A model generated the notes under the pieces. It was not told where the DNA came from, searched no databases, and worked only from the letters and a program-made list of their open reading frames with translations. The position numbers and the translations under genes were made by a program. Below, one piece after another: positions 30,449-40,140 of a DNA stretch of 64,000 nt. Position 1 is the stretch's first letter; each line of letters starts with the position of its first letter. Source of the stretch: Helicobacter trogontum (GTDB lineage: Bacteria; Campylobacterota; Campylobacteria; Campylobacterales; Helicobacteraceae); NCBI RefSeq assembly GCF_000765905.2, contig NZ_JRPL02000011.1, positions 1-64,000 of the forward strand, read 5' to 3'.

Positions 30449-30988
30449 AAGTATCACCTAATAGGGCAATGTGATAGTATTTGAATAGCTTTGTCCTAAA
30501 ATGCTATTTAATAATATTAAACATAAATTAAAGTTCTTTTATTATCCATTATCTTAATATGCATGAATTTAAAGCTATTTTGCGGAGGTTTGAATCAATA
30601 AATTATTTACCACTGCTTATTGGCGTAGATTGTAACCATATGGATAAATATAGATAATGTGATTGTAAATTATACCAAGCGATATGTTGCATATAGACTT
30701 GAAAGATATATATAAATGCATATAAATAGTTCAATATAGTAGATCTTGAGTGTTATTATATGTATAAATATATAGTGTATCCTGCATTGAATAAAAATAT
30801 GGACATTATTATCCAGACCAATAGAGTGTAAGTCGGATTCCTAGGTAAAATACTACATTTTACAAAAAGATTTCAGATATATAGATTATAGCAAGTAGAG
30901 CTTGAGTTTGAAGTTTATATGATAATATTGTGCAATAGAATAGAATCCCCATTTCTTAGAATTCTACATATTGTATATAAGGATAAAA
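30449..30988. other. AT-rich spacer
   Basis: About 540 bp before the DUF6056-like gene. Only a weak inverted repeat (TATCAC/GTGATA near 30454-30478) follows the aminotransferase stop. No gene or RNA is supported. Confidence 0.35.
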
Positions 30989-32488
30989 ATGACAGCTACA
31001 CATAAATCAGTTTGGATTACTTTTATTTTATTTGGTCTTTTCTTGTTGAGTATTAATTATGTATTCCCCACACAAAGTGATGATTTGGAGGCTAGTTTTG
31101 GCGGATTAGATGGTGCTATAAGCATGTATATGAATTGGAATGGGCGATTTGGTGAGTTGCTTAGAACAGCTTTTATTGGTGCACTTGCTCCAACACTATT
31201 TTTTAAACTAATAAATACTTTAGTTGGAATTGTATTTTTGCTTACATGGTTTGTGATTCTTTATGCAAGACTACCAAGAAGTTTTAATGATAGCATAGTG
31301 CTTGCATTAAGTATTTTATGCATTTTGCTTTTTAGTACCTTTGGGTCAATATTTGTATGGGCTGCTGGTGCACTTAATTATTTATGGGCTTATACACTTG
31401 TTTTACTTGTTTGTATACCCTATAGACTTTTTTGGCACAACTATATTACACATAAGCATGTTATTTTCCAGTCCCCACATATATTCATTCTACTTCCATT
31501 CTATATAGCAAGTTTTTTTGCTGGAATGTCCAATGAGATTACAGGTGTTATCGTAATTGTTATTCATATTTGTTTGATTTTTTATGCAATTGTGTTTGCA
31601 AAAGTTAGGCTACCTTTTTGGTATTACACAGGTATAGTATTATTCTTACTGGGTTTTTTAGCATTGTATCTATCTCCTGGTCATGCAAAGAGGGCGGCGT
31701 TATTTATACAATTAGAAATTGAGTATTATTCAATTAGAGATCTCTTGCACATGGGCTTATATGAAAAGCTTACAAGAATTAATCATGTTATGAAAGCTAC
31801 AAGCACAACCCTTGTTGTATTTGCATGTTTGTTGTTATGTTTTTTATATACTCAAGTTAAACAAAAACAATGGCTATATATTGCTCCAATCATGTTATTT
31901 GCGATAATTTTAATCACAGCTTTTATTGTGCCACCACTACACTTTCTTAAACATCTTGTTAGTGCTTGTTTGTTTATTGTAACATGCTATTACATTTCAT
32001 TGGTTTATAAGAGAGATGGGAATATAGTATTGTCTAGACTATATTTTTATGCTTTTATTCTTTTTCTCTTTTGTCATATATGTCTTTTATTTACATTACA
32101 GGTAAATATACCACCTAGGGCTCGTCTTTTTGTTGTGCTTAATGGTATTGTTGGATTTTTAATTGTTTACCAAGTCGCAATAACGTTGTTTTACCGCACA
32201 CAAAGAAAGATTCAGTATGGAATCTTATTATTTAGCTGCCTTTATGCGACTTTTGTTTTAAGTGCATTTGTAGATATGCGTATTAAGTGGAATAATATGA
32301 CAAACTATATAGCAGAGCAAAAGGCACAAGGGATAGAGGACATAATTGTAAGTCCTGCATATTTTCATAGCTTCTATAAACGTTATGGAGATTGGCAAAA
32401 TCCAGCTGATAAGGCAGGTGAATTTCCAAATCCAAGTTATGCAAAGCATTTTGGTGTGAGAACTTTTGTGGTTAAAGAAGATAAATAG
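30989..32488 (+). CDS. DUF6056-like polytopic membrane protein
   Basis: AAGGATAAAA precedes the ATG at 30989. The 499-residue product has about ten hydrophobic segments and a soluble C-terminus of about 70 residues. The first loop SDDLEASFGGLDGAISMYMNWNGRFG (in part) after TM1 resembles the QSDD...NGR pattern of DUF6056 and GT-C-like surface polysaccharide proteins. A role in transferring or modifying a surface glycan is plausible but unproven. No glycan genes lie next to it. Confidence 0.65.
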   Translation: MTATHKSVWITFILFGLFLLSINYVFPTQSDDLEASFGGLDGAISMYMNWNGRFGELLRTAFIGALAPTLFFKLINTLVGIVFLLTWFVILYARLPRSFNDSIVLALSILCILLFSTFGSIFVWAAGALNYLWAYTLVLLVCIPYRLFWHNYITHKHVIFQSPHIFILLPFYIASFFAGMSNEITGVIVIVIHICLIFYAIVFAKVRLPFWYYTGIVLFLLGFLALYLSPGHAKRAALFIQLEIEYYSIRDLLHMGLYEKLTRINHVMKATSTTLVVFACLLLCFLYTQVKQKQWLYIAPIMLFAIILITAFIVPPLHFLKHLVSACLFIVTCYYISLVYKRDGNIVLSRLYFYAFILFLFCHICLLFTLQVNIPPRARLFVVLNGIVGFLIVYQVAITLFYRTQRKIQYGILLFSCLYATFVLSAFVDMRIKWNNMTNYIAEQKAQGIEDIIVSPAYFHSFYKRYGDWQNPADKAGEFPNPSYAKHFGVRTFVVKEDK

Positions 32489-32940
32489 ATGTAATGTTTT
32501 TTTTGAAGCAGTGTTTTTGTCAAATATATTGGGTATATCTAGGGATATCAAATTATATGAAACTTTAAATTTCAAGAATAGTTGCTCTTATTGTACTGCA
32601 TCTTAATACGCATTACAGACACGGAGATTATCTAGAATGGCATATAGTTTATATGATAAATAGATATCTTCTGCTTTTTACACACAGAAATATAGCTTTC
32701 ATTCAGTAGAGCTGGCAAATATATAACCTTATTATCAATAATAAATTCTTGTATAACAATATAACACAAAATATTTTCATAATAAAATAATTCCAACTTA
32801 ATTATTTCGTTGTTTGCAGAATCATTATTATATGCATTATGTATTATTTTAGATTGAAGCACCATTTTATTAATATGGTGATATAGTGCGAATCTTAGAT
32901 TCTAGAATGATAAAGCAACACAAGATTTCGCTTTTTTTGT
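32489..32940. other. AT-rich spacer with an unsupported minus-strand frame
   Basis: A 77-codon minus-strand frame (32632-32865) has no ribosome-binding site and no recognised sequence, so it is not called as a gene. AGATTCT occurs near 32897. Nothing else is seen. Confidence 0.35.
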
Positions 32941-32946
32941 TATAAT
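32941..32946 (+). promoter_or_regulatory. -10 box of pgsA-rseP
   Basis: TATAAT in TTTTTTGTTATAATTTTG, about 36 nt before the pgsA ATG, with a T-rich stretch in place of a -35 box. Confidence 0.5.
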
Positions 32947-32981
32947 TTTGTCCTAATTTAACACATAAAACTGGATTTTAT

Positions 32982-33524
32982 ATGAAACATATACCAAATA
33001 TTCTTACATGTTCGCGTATTTTACTTGCTATTTTGTTACTTGTTGTTATGTTGCATTGGGAATATATTGCACCTTCCTGGGTGGATATTTCTTGGCGTAA
33101 TTATTGTGCTTGTCTTATCTTTTGTATAGCTTCTATTACAGATTTTTTTGATGGTTATATTGCGCGGCAGTTTGATTTGGGTAGTACATTTGGTGAAGTA
33201 TTTGATCCCTTAGCAGATAAAATGCTTATTCTTGGGGCTTTTATCGGCTTATTATTGCTTGATAGAGCAAATGCCTGGGCAGTTTTTATTATTTTGGCAC
33301 GTGAATTTTATATCACTGGATTGCGTGTTGTTGCGGCAAATTCAAGACAAAATGTAGCAGCAAGTCCTCTTGGCAAGTATAAAACAGGTTTTCAGATTCT
33401 AGCAGTCGCCTTTTTGCTTGCTGATTTTTTTCCTGGTGGCACACTTTTTTTATGGATTGCAGTAGTTGTTACTTTATATTCTGGGCTTGATTATACTTTT
33501 AAGTATTATAAGGCTATTGTTTAA
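32982..33524 (+). CDS. pgsA: CDP-diacylglycerol-glycerol-3-phosphate 3-phosphatidyltransferase
   Basis: A 180-residue membrane enzyme making phosphatidylglycerol phosphate. The CDP-alcohol phosphotransferase motif reads DFFDGYIARQFDLGSTFGEVFDPLADK in part (about residues 49-75), with all the conserved Asp residues. Its TAA shares one base with the ATG of rseP (TAATG), so translation is coupled. Confidence 0.95.
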   Translation: MKHIPNILTCSRILLAILLLVVMLHWEYIAPSWVDISWRNYCACLIFCIASITDFFDGYIARQFDLGSTFGEVFDPLADKMLILGAFIGLLLLDRANAWAVFIILAREFYITGLRVVAANSRQNVAASPLGKYKTGFQILAVAFLLADFFPGGTLFLWIAVVVTLYSGLDYTFKYYKAIV

Positions 33525-34639
33525 TGGGCTTATTGTTTGCTATTCTTGGACTTTCTTTTCTCATCTTTTTTCATGAGTTAGGGCATTTTTTATTTGCACG
33601 TCTTTTTGGTGTTAGGGTTTTAGTGTTTAGCATTGGCTTTGGTAAAAAGCTTATATCAAAGCATTATAAAGGAACCGAGTATGCTTTATCAGTCATACCA
33701 CTTGGCGGATACGTGAAGCTTAAGGGTGAAACAGAAAAAACCTCTAAAGAAGAGAAAAGTAGTTCTCCCATTCAATTAGATAGAGATTCCTTATTATCTA
33801 AACATCCACTGCAACGGATTTTAATACTTCTGGCAGGACCATTATTTAATTTCATCTTAGCATTTATGATATATATTATTGTCCCTATAAAAGGTGTAGA
33901 AACTTATTCTCATGAACCTATTGTTGGGGATATTGGAAAAGAGTATTTGGCATATAATGTATTGAAGAAAGGTGATAAGATAATAAGCGTCAATGATGTT
34001 AAGATAGAAAAATTTAGCGATATTGGTCATACTTTAAATGATAATAAGCCAGAAAATATGGAGGCAAAATTACTTGTATCTCGCCCTATTTCTAGTGAAG
34101 AAAAATATACAGAATCTAACAAGATAGATTCTATGCACACACAGCATAACAGAGAACTATTAGAATTATTTGTGCCTTTAAGCAGGGATAATAATCGCGT
34201 AATACTAGGTATCAAGCCTATTACCACAATCATATATCTTGGTCCTATGGAGATATTACAAAATGCTGCATTAAAGATATGCAATGATATTACGTTAATA
34301 TACAAAGGGCTAAGAGATATGTTAATAGGACTTATTGGGATTGAACAGCTAAGTGGCGTGGTAGGTATTGCTGATGTGAGTGCTAAGGCTTATAATTCAG
34401 GATTTGTTAATTTTATGTTGGTTCTTGCACTCATTTCTGTGAATCTTGGTGTTATAAATTTGTTACCAATACCAATAGTTGATGGCGGACAAATTCTTTT
34501 CACCCTTTATGAATGGATAACAGGAAGAGTATTGCGTGAAAAGATAGCCAATACTCTTGTCGCATTGGGACTAAGCCTTATTATAACTCTTATGCTACTT
34601 GGACTTTATAATGACATTGTAAGAATTATGGGAAGATAG
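33524..34639 (+). CDS. rseP: RseP/S2P-family intramembrane metalloprotease
   Basis: A 371-residue site-2 protease with the zinc motif HELGH at residues 17-21 in the first membrane helix. A PDZ-like periplasmic domain (about 125-225) is interrupted by a charged S/E/K-rich insert. The third zinc ligand lies in NLLPIPIVDGGQI (about 312-324). Members clip transmembrane anti-sigma factors or signal peptides inside the membrane. Gene order pgsA-rseP is common in this phylum. Confidence 0.9.
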   Translation: MGLLFAILGLSFLIFFHELGHFLFARLFGVRVLVFSIGFGKKLISKHYKGTEYALSVIPLGGYVKLKGETEKTSKEEKSSSPIQLDRDSLLSKHPLQRILILLAGPLFNFILAFMIYIIVPIKGVETYSHEPIVGDIGKEYLAYNVLKKGDKIISVNDVKIEKFSDIGHTLNDNKPENMEAKLLVSRPISSEEKYTESNKIDSMHTQHNRELLELFVPLSRDNNRVILGIKPITTIIYLGPMEILQNAALKICNDITLIYKGLRDMLIGLIGIEQLSGVVGIADVSAKAYNSGFVNFMLVLALISVNLGVINLLPIPIVDGGQILFTLYEWITGRVLREKIANTLVALGLSLIITLMLLGLYNDIVRIMGR

Positions 34640-35358
34640 ATAAGAATACGTGCGTCTTGAATAGGATTGGTTGTTAAAAGATAATCGCAACTTAAGGTTT
34701 ATTTTGATGTAATTTTTGCCATAATATTTTAGAGATCCTACTGAACAACATGTATAAAAATATTGTTATAATAGATTCTGATAAAGTATATTCATATTCT
34801 TAGCATCCATTTAAAGATCCTTGTTTGTAAAATGAATGCACTCTTATAAAAGCAGTTTTACCTAATAAAACATATAGATAAGGCATTTTTGGTGCTTTAT
34901 AATATTTGCATATCTTTAATCTAATTCGCATTGCTCATATAAGCATGATACTAACAAATAATTATTCATTACAAAGTAAAAGCATTTGTACTAATTATTT
35001 GAAAAATACAAACTTCAATGTGAGAAGTATAAAAGATATGTAGCAGTAAGTCATAAGCTTTGATGTTTTTAAAATCTTCTCTCTTCTTTCTGACTTAATT
35101 GATTCTATGTCACTACTTATGATTTTAGCCATTATCAAGCATTTGTAAAATGAGGTTTTGCTATGGATCTTCTAAGCTTGTGAATAAGTAGAGCTAGATG
35201 GATCAAGTTTATTGTTTGAGTAGATATTAAGGTGTAGGCAAGAAGAATTGAGCCGTATATATTCATAATATACGAGACAACAAAAAATGTAAGCTTTACA
35301 AAAATAGCCACATTATAATATAGAAATTTATCTTATAACAGAGTAATACTTTTTAAGA
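34640..35358. other. Spacer where rbfA/rimP would be expected
   Basis: About 720 bp between convergent rseP and infB. In H. pylori and C. jejuni rbfA and rimP follow infB; here no trace of either can be read on the minus strand. One AGATTCT lies near 34776. No terminator with a T-run was found. Confidence 0.4.
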
Positions 35359-38193
35359 TTATAACACTCTTTGCTTTTCAATCTCTTTATAAATCTCAAA
35401 TTCATCTTGCACAGCAATATCATTAAAACCATCAAGCATAATGCCGCATTCATATCCTTTGCTTACCTCTTTTACATCATCCTTAAATCGTTTCAGACTC
35501 GCTATTTTACCGCTCCATAACACTACACCATTACGCAGAACCCTCACGCTTAGATTTTTTTCAACCTTACCATCAAGCACCATACAACCAGCAATAGTAC
35601 CACGTTTTGCAACTACAAAAGTCTCTCGCACACTTACATTCCCTACAACTTCTTCTTCAATAACTGGAGACATAAGTCCACTCAATAATGCCTTCATGTC
35701 ATCAATTAGATCATAAATAATTGTATAGCTTTTAATTGTAATGCCTAAGTCTTTTGCAAGATTTTTAATCTCATTTGTTGGACGAACATTAAATCCTAAC
35801 ACAACGCAATTACTACTTGCATTTGCTAAGTTTAAATCGCTTTGCGTGATTCCACCGATACCAAAACTAATGACATTAACTTCAACCTCTTGGTTATTTA
35901 AACTCTCTAGACTTGCTTTAATTGCCTCAAGGCTTCCTTGTGTATCAGCACGCAGGATAACAGGCACACTTTTGATTTGCCCTTTTGCTACCATTGAGCT
36001 TAACTCATCAAAAGTAACTTTTGTGCTTTTACTAAATTGTTTCTGTTGTAAATATGCACGGCGTTTATTTGCCATCTCTCTTGCAATAGAATCATTTTCC
36101 ACCACTTGCAGTAACGCACCAGCACTAGGCACCTCTGATAATCCAGTAATTTGAGCTACACCACTTGGCTCTAATCGAGTAATACTTTTACCTGTATCAT
36201 CTTTTAGTGTTCTTACCTTGCCATATGCCGTATCTGCAACAATACTTTGCCCAATTTCTAGAACACCTTGTTGCACAATAATTGTTGCTACAGAACCTTT
36301 ACCAACTTGCTGACTGCCTTCTAATACGATAGCTTTTGCTCTTGTTTGCTTACTTGCTTTTAGCTCTAGAATCTCTGCTTGTATGAGAATTGTCTCTAAA
36401 AGCACATCTACACCTTCACCCGTTTTCGCACTGATAGGAATAAATTCATACTCACCACCCCAATCCATCGGCGTAAAACCAAGTTCTGCACATTCTGCTT
36501 TTAACTTATCTGGATTTGCATCCTCTTTATCCATTTTATTCATCGCAATAATAATTTGCACATTCGCAGACTTTGCGTGATTTAGAGCCTCAATGCTTTG
36601 TTGTTTTACTCCATCATCAGCTGCTATTACAATGATAGCAATATCTGTAACCTGTGCACCACGACTCCTCATTTGTGCAAATGCCTCATGTCCTGGAGTG
36701 TCAATAAAACTTATCCATTTATCATCCTTTTGCACCATGTATGCACCAATATGTTGTGTGATACCACCTGCTTCACTACTTGCGATGCGTGAATTTCTTA
36801 TATAATCAAGCAATGAAGTTTTACCATGATCGACATGCCCCATGATGGTAACAACAGGCGGACGATGTTCTAATTCAGATTCTACAACTTCCTCTTCCTC
36901 GACGAGAGGCACATTTGCTTGTATGCTTACATCAATGTTGTATTCACTTGCTAAGATCTCAATAGTATCTCTATCAAGGAAGTCATTTTTTAACATTTTT
37001 ACACCAAGCAAAAAGAGTTTCCCTAATACATTGCCTAATTCTAGATTTGCTTTTTCGGCAAATTCATATACACGTATTTCTTCAGGTAATACAAGTGAGC
37101 TAACAGCTTCTGTTTGTTCCTTACCTTTATTGTTACGCATTTTTTTGCCTTTACCTTTTGAAGGTCTCGCAATCGATCCTTCTTTCATCCATGGGCTATA
37201 GCGATTGACTTTAATCTTATCATTTAGCTCATTTTTCTTTACCCTTTCTTCCTCAAGACTTTCTTTTGGCGTATTATCTTCGTATAAATCAATTAGCATA
37301 ATTTCATCTTGCTCATCATCATAGCCAAAGCCACCCATGTCGCGTTCCATGCTGATAATGTGAGAAGAATGTTTTTGCTGCGGTTTGTTTGCATTTTTAT
37401 CTTTTTTCTTTTTTACTTTCTCTTTGCGTTCAACATGCTTTAAGCTATCAAGTATTTGTGTAGCACTACGTAAATTCGAATTAGAATCATCTTTCTTCTT
37501 GTTAGTTGTTTGTGCTTCATCGTTTTTACTGATGACTCGTATAGAACTAACACGTGGTTTTCTTAATTGACTTGGATCTATTCCTTGTGGGACTTCAGCA
37601 TCTTTTTTGACATCCGTATCTAGTATAGATTCTAGTGGTTCTGGTTGTGCGTTAGTTTGTACTTCTTGCCTAGTTTCTTTAATATCTGTTTCAATATGAG
37701 TGGTGCTTGCCTGTTCTTTTTCTACTTCATGTTCTATTTTTATTTGATTGCTTGTCGGTGTTTTTTCTACCATTTTTTGCTGGTCTTCATCACCTCTTCT
37801 TATAATTTGGATAGGCTTTTTAGTCTTAATATTATTGGGTTGCACCGCTTTGGGGATTGCTTGTGTTTCATCTTTGGTTGGTGATTCTACCTGCATATCT
37901 TGTTTTGTTGCTTTTTGTTTTTTTATATTTTTTTGTGCTGTAGTTTCTATTTCTGTCTCTATATGTGCGTCATCTTTTTTGTCTGCCGTTTTAGCTTTAG
38001 AATCTTTTTTTGTTTTTGTTTTTTCAGTTATTGGTACTGATGTGATATGTTTGTAAAGCATTTCTGCTTCTTCTGTTGTAATAGTGCTTGATACATTTCG
38101 CACCTTAAAGCCCAATTCTTTAGCTTTATCGAGTATATCTTTTGGGTTTTTTGCAGCTTCATCTGCGATTTCTTTAATACTTACTTTTGACAT
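35359..38193 (-). CDS. infB: Translation initiation factor IF-2
   Basis: A 944-residue GTPase that brings fMet-tRNA to the 30S subunit. A long charged N-terminal region (about residues 60-360, rich in K, E, T and Q) precedes the G-domain: G1 GHVDHGKT (about 455), [18 protein letters not shown]. Domains II-IV follow and the protein ends in the tRNA-binding barrel. Its ATG overlaps the end of ylxR by 13 bp, giving the order thrB-ylxR-infB. Confidence 0.97.
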   Translation of the reverse strand: MSKVSIKEIADEAAKNPKDILDKAKELGFKVRNVSSTITTEEAEMLYKHITSVPITEKTKTKKDSKAKTADKKDDAHIETEIETTAQKNIKKQKATKQDMQVESPTKDETQAIPKAVQPNNIKTKKPIQIIRRGDEDQQKMVEKTPTSNQIKIEHEVEKEQASTTHIETDIKETRQEVQTNAQPEPLESILDTDVKKDAEVPQGIDPSQLRKPRVSSIRVISKNDEAQTTNKKKDDSNSNLRSATQILDSLKHVERKEKVKKKKDKNANKPQQKHSSHIISMERDMGGFGYDDEQDEIMLIDLYEDNTPKESLEEERVKKNELNDKIKVNRYSPWMKEGSIARPSKGKGKKMRNNKGKEQTEAVSSLVLPEEIRVYEFAEKANLELGNVLGKLFLLGVKMLKNDFLDRDTIEILASEYNIDVSIQANVPLVEEEEVVESELEHRPPVVTIMGHVDHGKTSLLDYIRNSRIASSEAGGITQHIGAYMVQKDDKWISFIDTPGHEAFAQMRSRGAQVTDIAIIVIAADDGVKQQSIEALNHAKSANVQIIIAMNKMDKEDANPDKLKAECAELGFTPMDWGGEYEFIPISAKTGEGVDVLLETILIQAEILELKASKQTRAKAIVLEGSQQVGKGSVATIIVQQGVLEIGQSIVADTAYGKVRTLKDDTGKSITRLEPSGVAQITGLSEVPSAGALLQVVENDSIAREMANKRRAYLQQKQFSKSTKVTFDELSSMVAKGQIKSVPVILRADTQGSLEAIKASLESLNNQEVEVNVISFGIGGITQSDLNLANASSNCVVLGFNVRPTNEIKNLAKDLGITIKSYTIIYDLIDDMKALLSGLMSPVIEEEVVGNVSVRETFVVAKRGTIAGCMVLDGKVEKNLSVRVLRNGVVLWSGKIASLKRFKDDVKEVSKGYECGIMLDGFNDIAVQDEFEIYKEIEKQRVL

Positions 38194-38450
38194 ATTTGCA
38201 CTATCTCCTCGATTTGTTCTTGCAGATTCTCTGCTTTTCTAACAATCCTCTTAATAATTTGCTGTGTTTTGCGTTGTGGCAAACACATATAACATACATA
38301 AAAACTTCGCCCGCTACCATCATAAAGTTGCAATGCAGATTCTAGGGCTTTAAATCGTATGAGGTTTCTTTGTAAATCCCTCTGCCTACATGCAACACAC
38401 ATACGCACACTTTTTGTAGCATAGTATCGTGTAACCTTACTCACATGCAC
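38181..38450 (-). CDS. YlxR-family (DUF448) protein
   Basis: A short basic protein with the DUF448 pattern RMCVACRQR (about residues 16-24) and a GRSFYVC segment. Four cysteines (two CxxC-like pairs) suggest a metal or RNA site. Start choice is open: a GTG directly follows the thrB TAG (38450), and a second GTG at 38444 is better spaced from AAAGGA. Members bind RNA or RNase P and sit beside infB in many bacteria. Confidence 0.85.
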   Translation of the reverse strand: MHVSKVTRYYATKSVRMCVACRQRDLQRNLIRFKALESALQLYDGSGRSFYVCYMCLPQRKTQQIIKRIVRKAENLQEQIEEIVQICQK

Positions 38451-39347
38451 CTATCCTTTCTCAATCTTAATGCCATCATTATCAAAATCAAGCGTTAAGA
38501 CACGAAATTTAGGAAATTTGGTGATAAGTTGTTTTGCCAATCGCTTTGCATCATCGCTATAACATAAATTAAACATTGAAGAGCCACTGCCAGATAATGT
38601 GCTCATGAGTGCACCATTATGTAAGGCATGTTTTTGAATCTGAAAAAGCACTGGAAAAGTTGCCATGCGAACTTGTTCATGCATTCTATCAAGTGAGCTT
38701 TCACGCAATAAATCCCACCTTTGCATACAAAATGCAAGACTTAATACTGATGAATGTGAGAGATTAAAGACACAATCTTGCACACTATAGGTTTTTGGCA
38801 ATACATTCCTTGCTTTTTTGGTAGACATTGGTTGATAAGGGATAACCATTACCGCCTTAACATTTCTTGGCATCCTTTGACGTAAATATACTACACTTGA
38901 TTTGTTATTATGAGTTGTTTTTAAAAAACTTGCATTAAAGCCACCCATAGTTGCTGGTGTGATATTATCAGGGTGGTTTTCGTGTTGCAAAGCAAGATTA
39001 AGCACTTCATCTTTACTTGGTATTTGTCCCACCATTTTAAATGCACTAAAAATTGCTCCAACAATAATGGCACTTGATGAACCCATGCCTCTTGCGACAG
39101 GTATATTGTTTTGGAATGTGAAATGAAATTGAGATTTGCCACCAAGTCTTTTGTATGTGTGCATAAAGATTCTTACAAATGTGTTGTCTTGTGTAAAGTG
39201 CGGATTTGTCTTTCCTTCACCACTAATTGTAATGCGTTGCTCTCTTGCTTCTTCTATACTAAAATAATTGCGAAACCCTAATGATATGCCTAGACAATCA
39301 AATCCCGGTCCTAAGTTTGCGCTGGTAGCAGGCACTGAAAAATTCAA
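38451..39347 (-). CDS. thrB: Homoserine kinase
   Basis: A 298-residue GHMP kinase in threonine synthesis. The substrate motif SVPATSANLGPGFDCLGISL (about residues 4-23) and the ATP loop PVARGMGSSSA (about 88-98) are intact, as is a late LSGSGSSMF motif. The best start is a TTG at 39347 behind GGAGAAGAG. It heads the thrB-ylxR-infB unit. Confidence 0.95.
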   Translation of the reverse strand: MNFSVPATSANLGPGFDCLGISLGFRNYFSIEEAREQRITISGEGKTNPHFTQDNTFVRIFMHTYKRLGGKSQFHFTFQNNIPVARGMGSSSAIIVGAIFSAFKMVGQIPSKDEVLNLALQHENHPDNITPATMGGFNASFLKTTHNNKSSVVYLRQRMPRNVKAVMVIPYQPMSTKKARNVLPKTYSVQDCVFNLSHSSVLSLAFCMQRWDLLRESSLDRMHEQVRMATFPVLFQIQKHALHNGALMSTLSGSGSSMFNLCYSDDAKRLAKQLITKFPKFRVLTLDFDNDGIKIEKG

Positions 39348-39411
39348 ACTTCTCTTCTCCGTATTTTTAATCTGTTATGACAGTTATAGTGTCTCTGTAA
39401 AATATCGTGCT

Positions 39412-39417
39412 ATTATA
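39412..39417 (-). promoter_or_regulatory. -10 box of thrB-ylxR-infB
   Basis: TATAAT on the minus strand in CTTTGCTATAATAGCACG, about 65 nt before the thrB start. Confidence 0.45.
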
Positions 39418-39437
39418 GCAAAGGATTCTTTATTTTG

Positions 39438-39914
39438 CTACAAATAAAATAAAGCAGAAGCCACAAATAGTCCGATATTAAATATACAACAAAATGCAAG
39501 TATAACAATAAAGCGAAGAATGTTTACCCACCATACATGTCGTCCAAAATTTTTTCTTGTTTTGAAAGGTTTTGTGCTTATTAATCCCAAGAGATAAATT
39601 ATAAGCAATACAACAGTGCTAAAAAATGATAAGATGATTTGTGAGTGAACGGCCATGCTAAGTTTGACTTGATCCATATCTGCATGTGAATTGAGAAGAT
39701 AAATAAAGATTATAATGCAAGAGAAGACCCAAGCGAACAATATTTGCAAGTTTAGAATCTTGTGTGATGAGAATACGCTCATAAGCAGCATTATGCAACA
39801 AAATAAAGCAATCGTGATTATATAGATAAATGGCGAGTTGCGTAATAAAAAAACAATTTGATCAATATGAATAAGTGTTGTAATGGTGTGAAAAAGATTT
39901 GCTAAAAAATCCAT
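39438..39914 (-). CDS. Small integral membrane protein of unknown function
   Basis: AAGGAACTAT precedes the ATG at 39914. The 158-residue product has four hydrophobic segments (about residues 25-45, 50-70, 90-115 and 130-155) and a positively charged loop KPFKTRKNFGRH before the last one. No family is recognised. A TATAAT -10 on the minus strand lies at 39945-39950. It lies upstream of thrB but with its own promoter region. Confidence 0.65.
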   Translation of the reverse strand: MDFLANLFHTITTLIHIDQIVFLLRNSPFIYIITIALFCCIMLLMSVFSSHKILNLQILFAWVFSCIIIFIYLLNSHADMDQVKLSMAVHSQIILSFFSTVVLLIIYLLGLISTKPFKTRKNFGRHVWWVNILRFIVILAFCCIFNIGLFVASALFYL

Positions 39915-40140
39915 ATAGTTCCTTAGAATATGCGATATCACATTATTATATTCTTAATGCAAGAGTTTTTAATATATGTGATGACATATAACATTGTGAA
40001 AGAAAACTCATTGTTTTATGAGGCTGCATTATATCTAAAATTTTATATTATCTTATAACTCTCTACGCTTTGTCACAAAATCTGTGCCAATTATACTACA
40101 TGGGCACTGAAATTCATAAGATTATTTTATGAATAGCATA

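Noticed and set aside
32632-32865. 77-codon minus-strand frame before pgsA
   Set aside because: No ribosome-binding site and no known family. It could be a relic, but nothing supports calling it.
37748-38056. 102-codon frame opposite infB
   Set aside because: It is the complement of the K/E/T-rich linker of IF-2 and looks like a shadow frame.
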